A stretch of 5,024 nt of DNA from Erysipelotrichaceae bacterium (GTDB lineage: Bacteria; Bacillota_I; Bacilli_A; Erysipelotrichales; Erysipelotrichaceae), in the NCBI GenBank assembly GCA_900770275.1, contig CAAGJS010000349.1, positions 1 to 5,024 of the forward strand. The letters run 5' to 3'. How positions within the stretch are numbered: the first letter of the stretch is position 1; each line of letters opens with the position of its first letter. The notes beneath the pieces are model-generated. The model searched no databases and was not told where the DNA came from. It saw only the letters and a list, made by a program, of their open reading frames with translations. The translations under genes and the position numbers were made by a program. Below are positions 4,600 through 5,024 of the stretch, piece after piece.

Positions 4600-5024
4600 A
4601 TGGGACAGAAAGTTAGTCCGATCGGCATGCGTGTCGGTGTGATCCGGGACTGGGAGTCCAGATGGTACGCTGACAAGGCAGATTTCGGTGATCTTCTGAA
4701 TGAGGATGTTCAGATCCGTAACGCTCTCTTCGAGAAGCTGAATGATGCATATATCAGCCGCATCGAGATTGAGCGTACAGGGAAGAAGGATTGCAAGATC
4801 TTCATCCGCTGCGCTCGTCCGGGTGCAATCGTCGGCAAGGATGCCAATGGCAAGGACAAGATGGAGAGCATCAAGGCTCTTCTCAAGAAGCTGACACATG
4901 GTAAGAACGTCAAGGTTGAGGTAATCGCCGTTGCAAATCCGGATCTGGATGCGAACCTGGTTGCGCGCAAGATCTGCGAGCAGCTGGAAGCTCGTCAGTC
5001 CTTCCGTATTGCACAGAAGAAGGC
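4600..5024 (+). CDS. rpsC: 30S ribosomal protein S3, N-terminal part (cut by window end)
   Basis: S3 lies at the mRNA entry channel of the 30S subunit and contributes to the ribosomal helicase. The first 141 residues of an expected 210-240 are present. The start MGQKVSPIGMRVGVIRDWESRWYADK is the family signature, preceded by AAGGAGG (4581-4587), which touches the rplV stop codon. A type-II KH domain covers about 39-107. Its core reads ARPGAIVGKDANGKDKM (72-88): the second glycine of the usual IGxxG loop is Ala82, with a glycine two residues later. The entry-channel stretch SFRIAQKK (134-141) has Ile137 where E. coli has Arg132 of the Arg131/Arg132/Lys135 set linked to helicase activity. The C-terminal domain is beyond the edge, so a complete, functional gene is likely but not shown. 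Confidence 0.97.
   Translation, partial: MGQKVSPIGMRVGVIRDWESRWYADKADFGDLLNEDVQIRNALFEKLNDAYISRIEIERTGKKDCKIFIRCARPGAIVGKDANGKDKMESIKALLKKLTHGKNVKVEVIAVANPDLDANLVARKICEQLEARQSFRIAQKK

Overview
The window is the start of a bacterial S10 (rpsJ-rplC-rplD-rplW-rplB-rpsS-rplV-rpsC) ribosomal protein operon, preceded by two unrelated genes. Base composition near 50% GC, strong AGGAGG-type ribosome binding sites at nearly every start, and an S10 with the RAVHKYKDSREQFE loop of Bacillus-type proteins point to Bacillota. An Erysipelotrichia- or Lachnospiraceae-like gut organism is my guess, but I cannot fix the family from the sequence alone.

Layout. Positions 1-147 hold the 3' end of an ABC transporter ATPase on the + strand. 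It converges on a 102-residue unrecognised protein gene on the - strand (195-503). The two share one long hairpin with an A-tract on one side and a T-tract on the other (170-227), which reads as a bidirectional terminator. The stop codon of the - strand gene lies inside this hairpin. Positions 504-927 carry no gene. This stretch holds AT-rich repeats, a good sigma-A-like promoter (771-799) and a leader of about 120 nt that can fold into a closed multi-helix structure just ahead of the rpsJ ribosome binding site.

From 928 to the right edge eight ribosomal protein genes run on the + strand in the standard bacterial order. Gaps are short: rplD and rplW overlap by one base (TAATG), and the rplC stop codon touches the rplD Shine-Dalgarno. 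The one larger gap (66 nt, rplW-rplB) contains a hairpin. rpsC is cut by the window end and there is no terminator after rpsV-order genes, so the operon must continue, probably into rplP-rpmC-rpsQ. The str genes (rpsL, rpsG, fusA, tuf) are not directly upstream, so this operon appears to start from its own promoter.

The products build both subunits: S10, S19 and S3 belong to the head of the 30S, and L3, L4, L23, L2 and L22 to the peptidyl transferase surroundings and exit tunnel of the 50S. I see no new defence, mobile or biosynthetic system. The points worth a second look are modest: the rpsJ leader, Ala-rich tails on L3 and S19, substitutions in the S3 KH loop and helicase region, and the stop-in-terminator arrangement.
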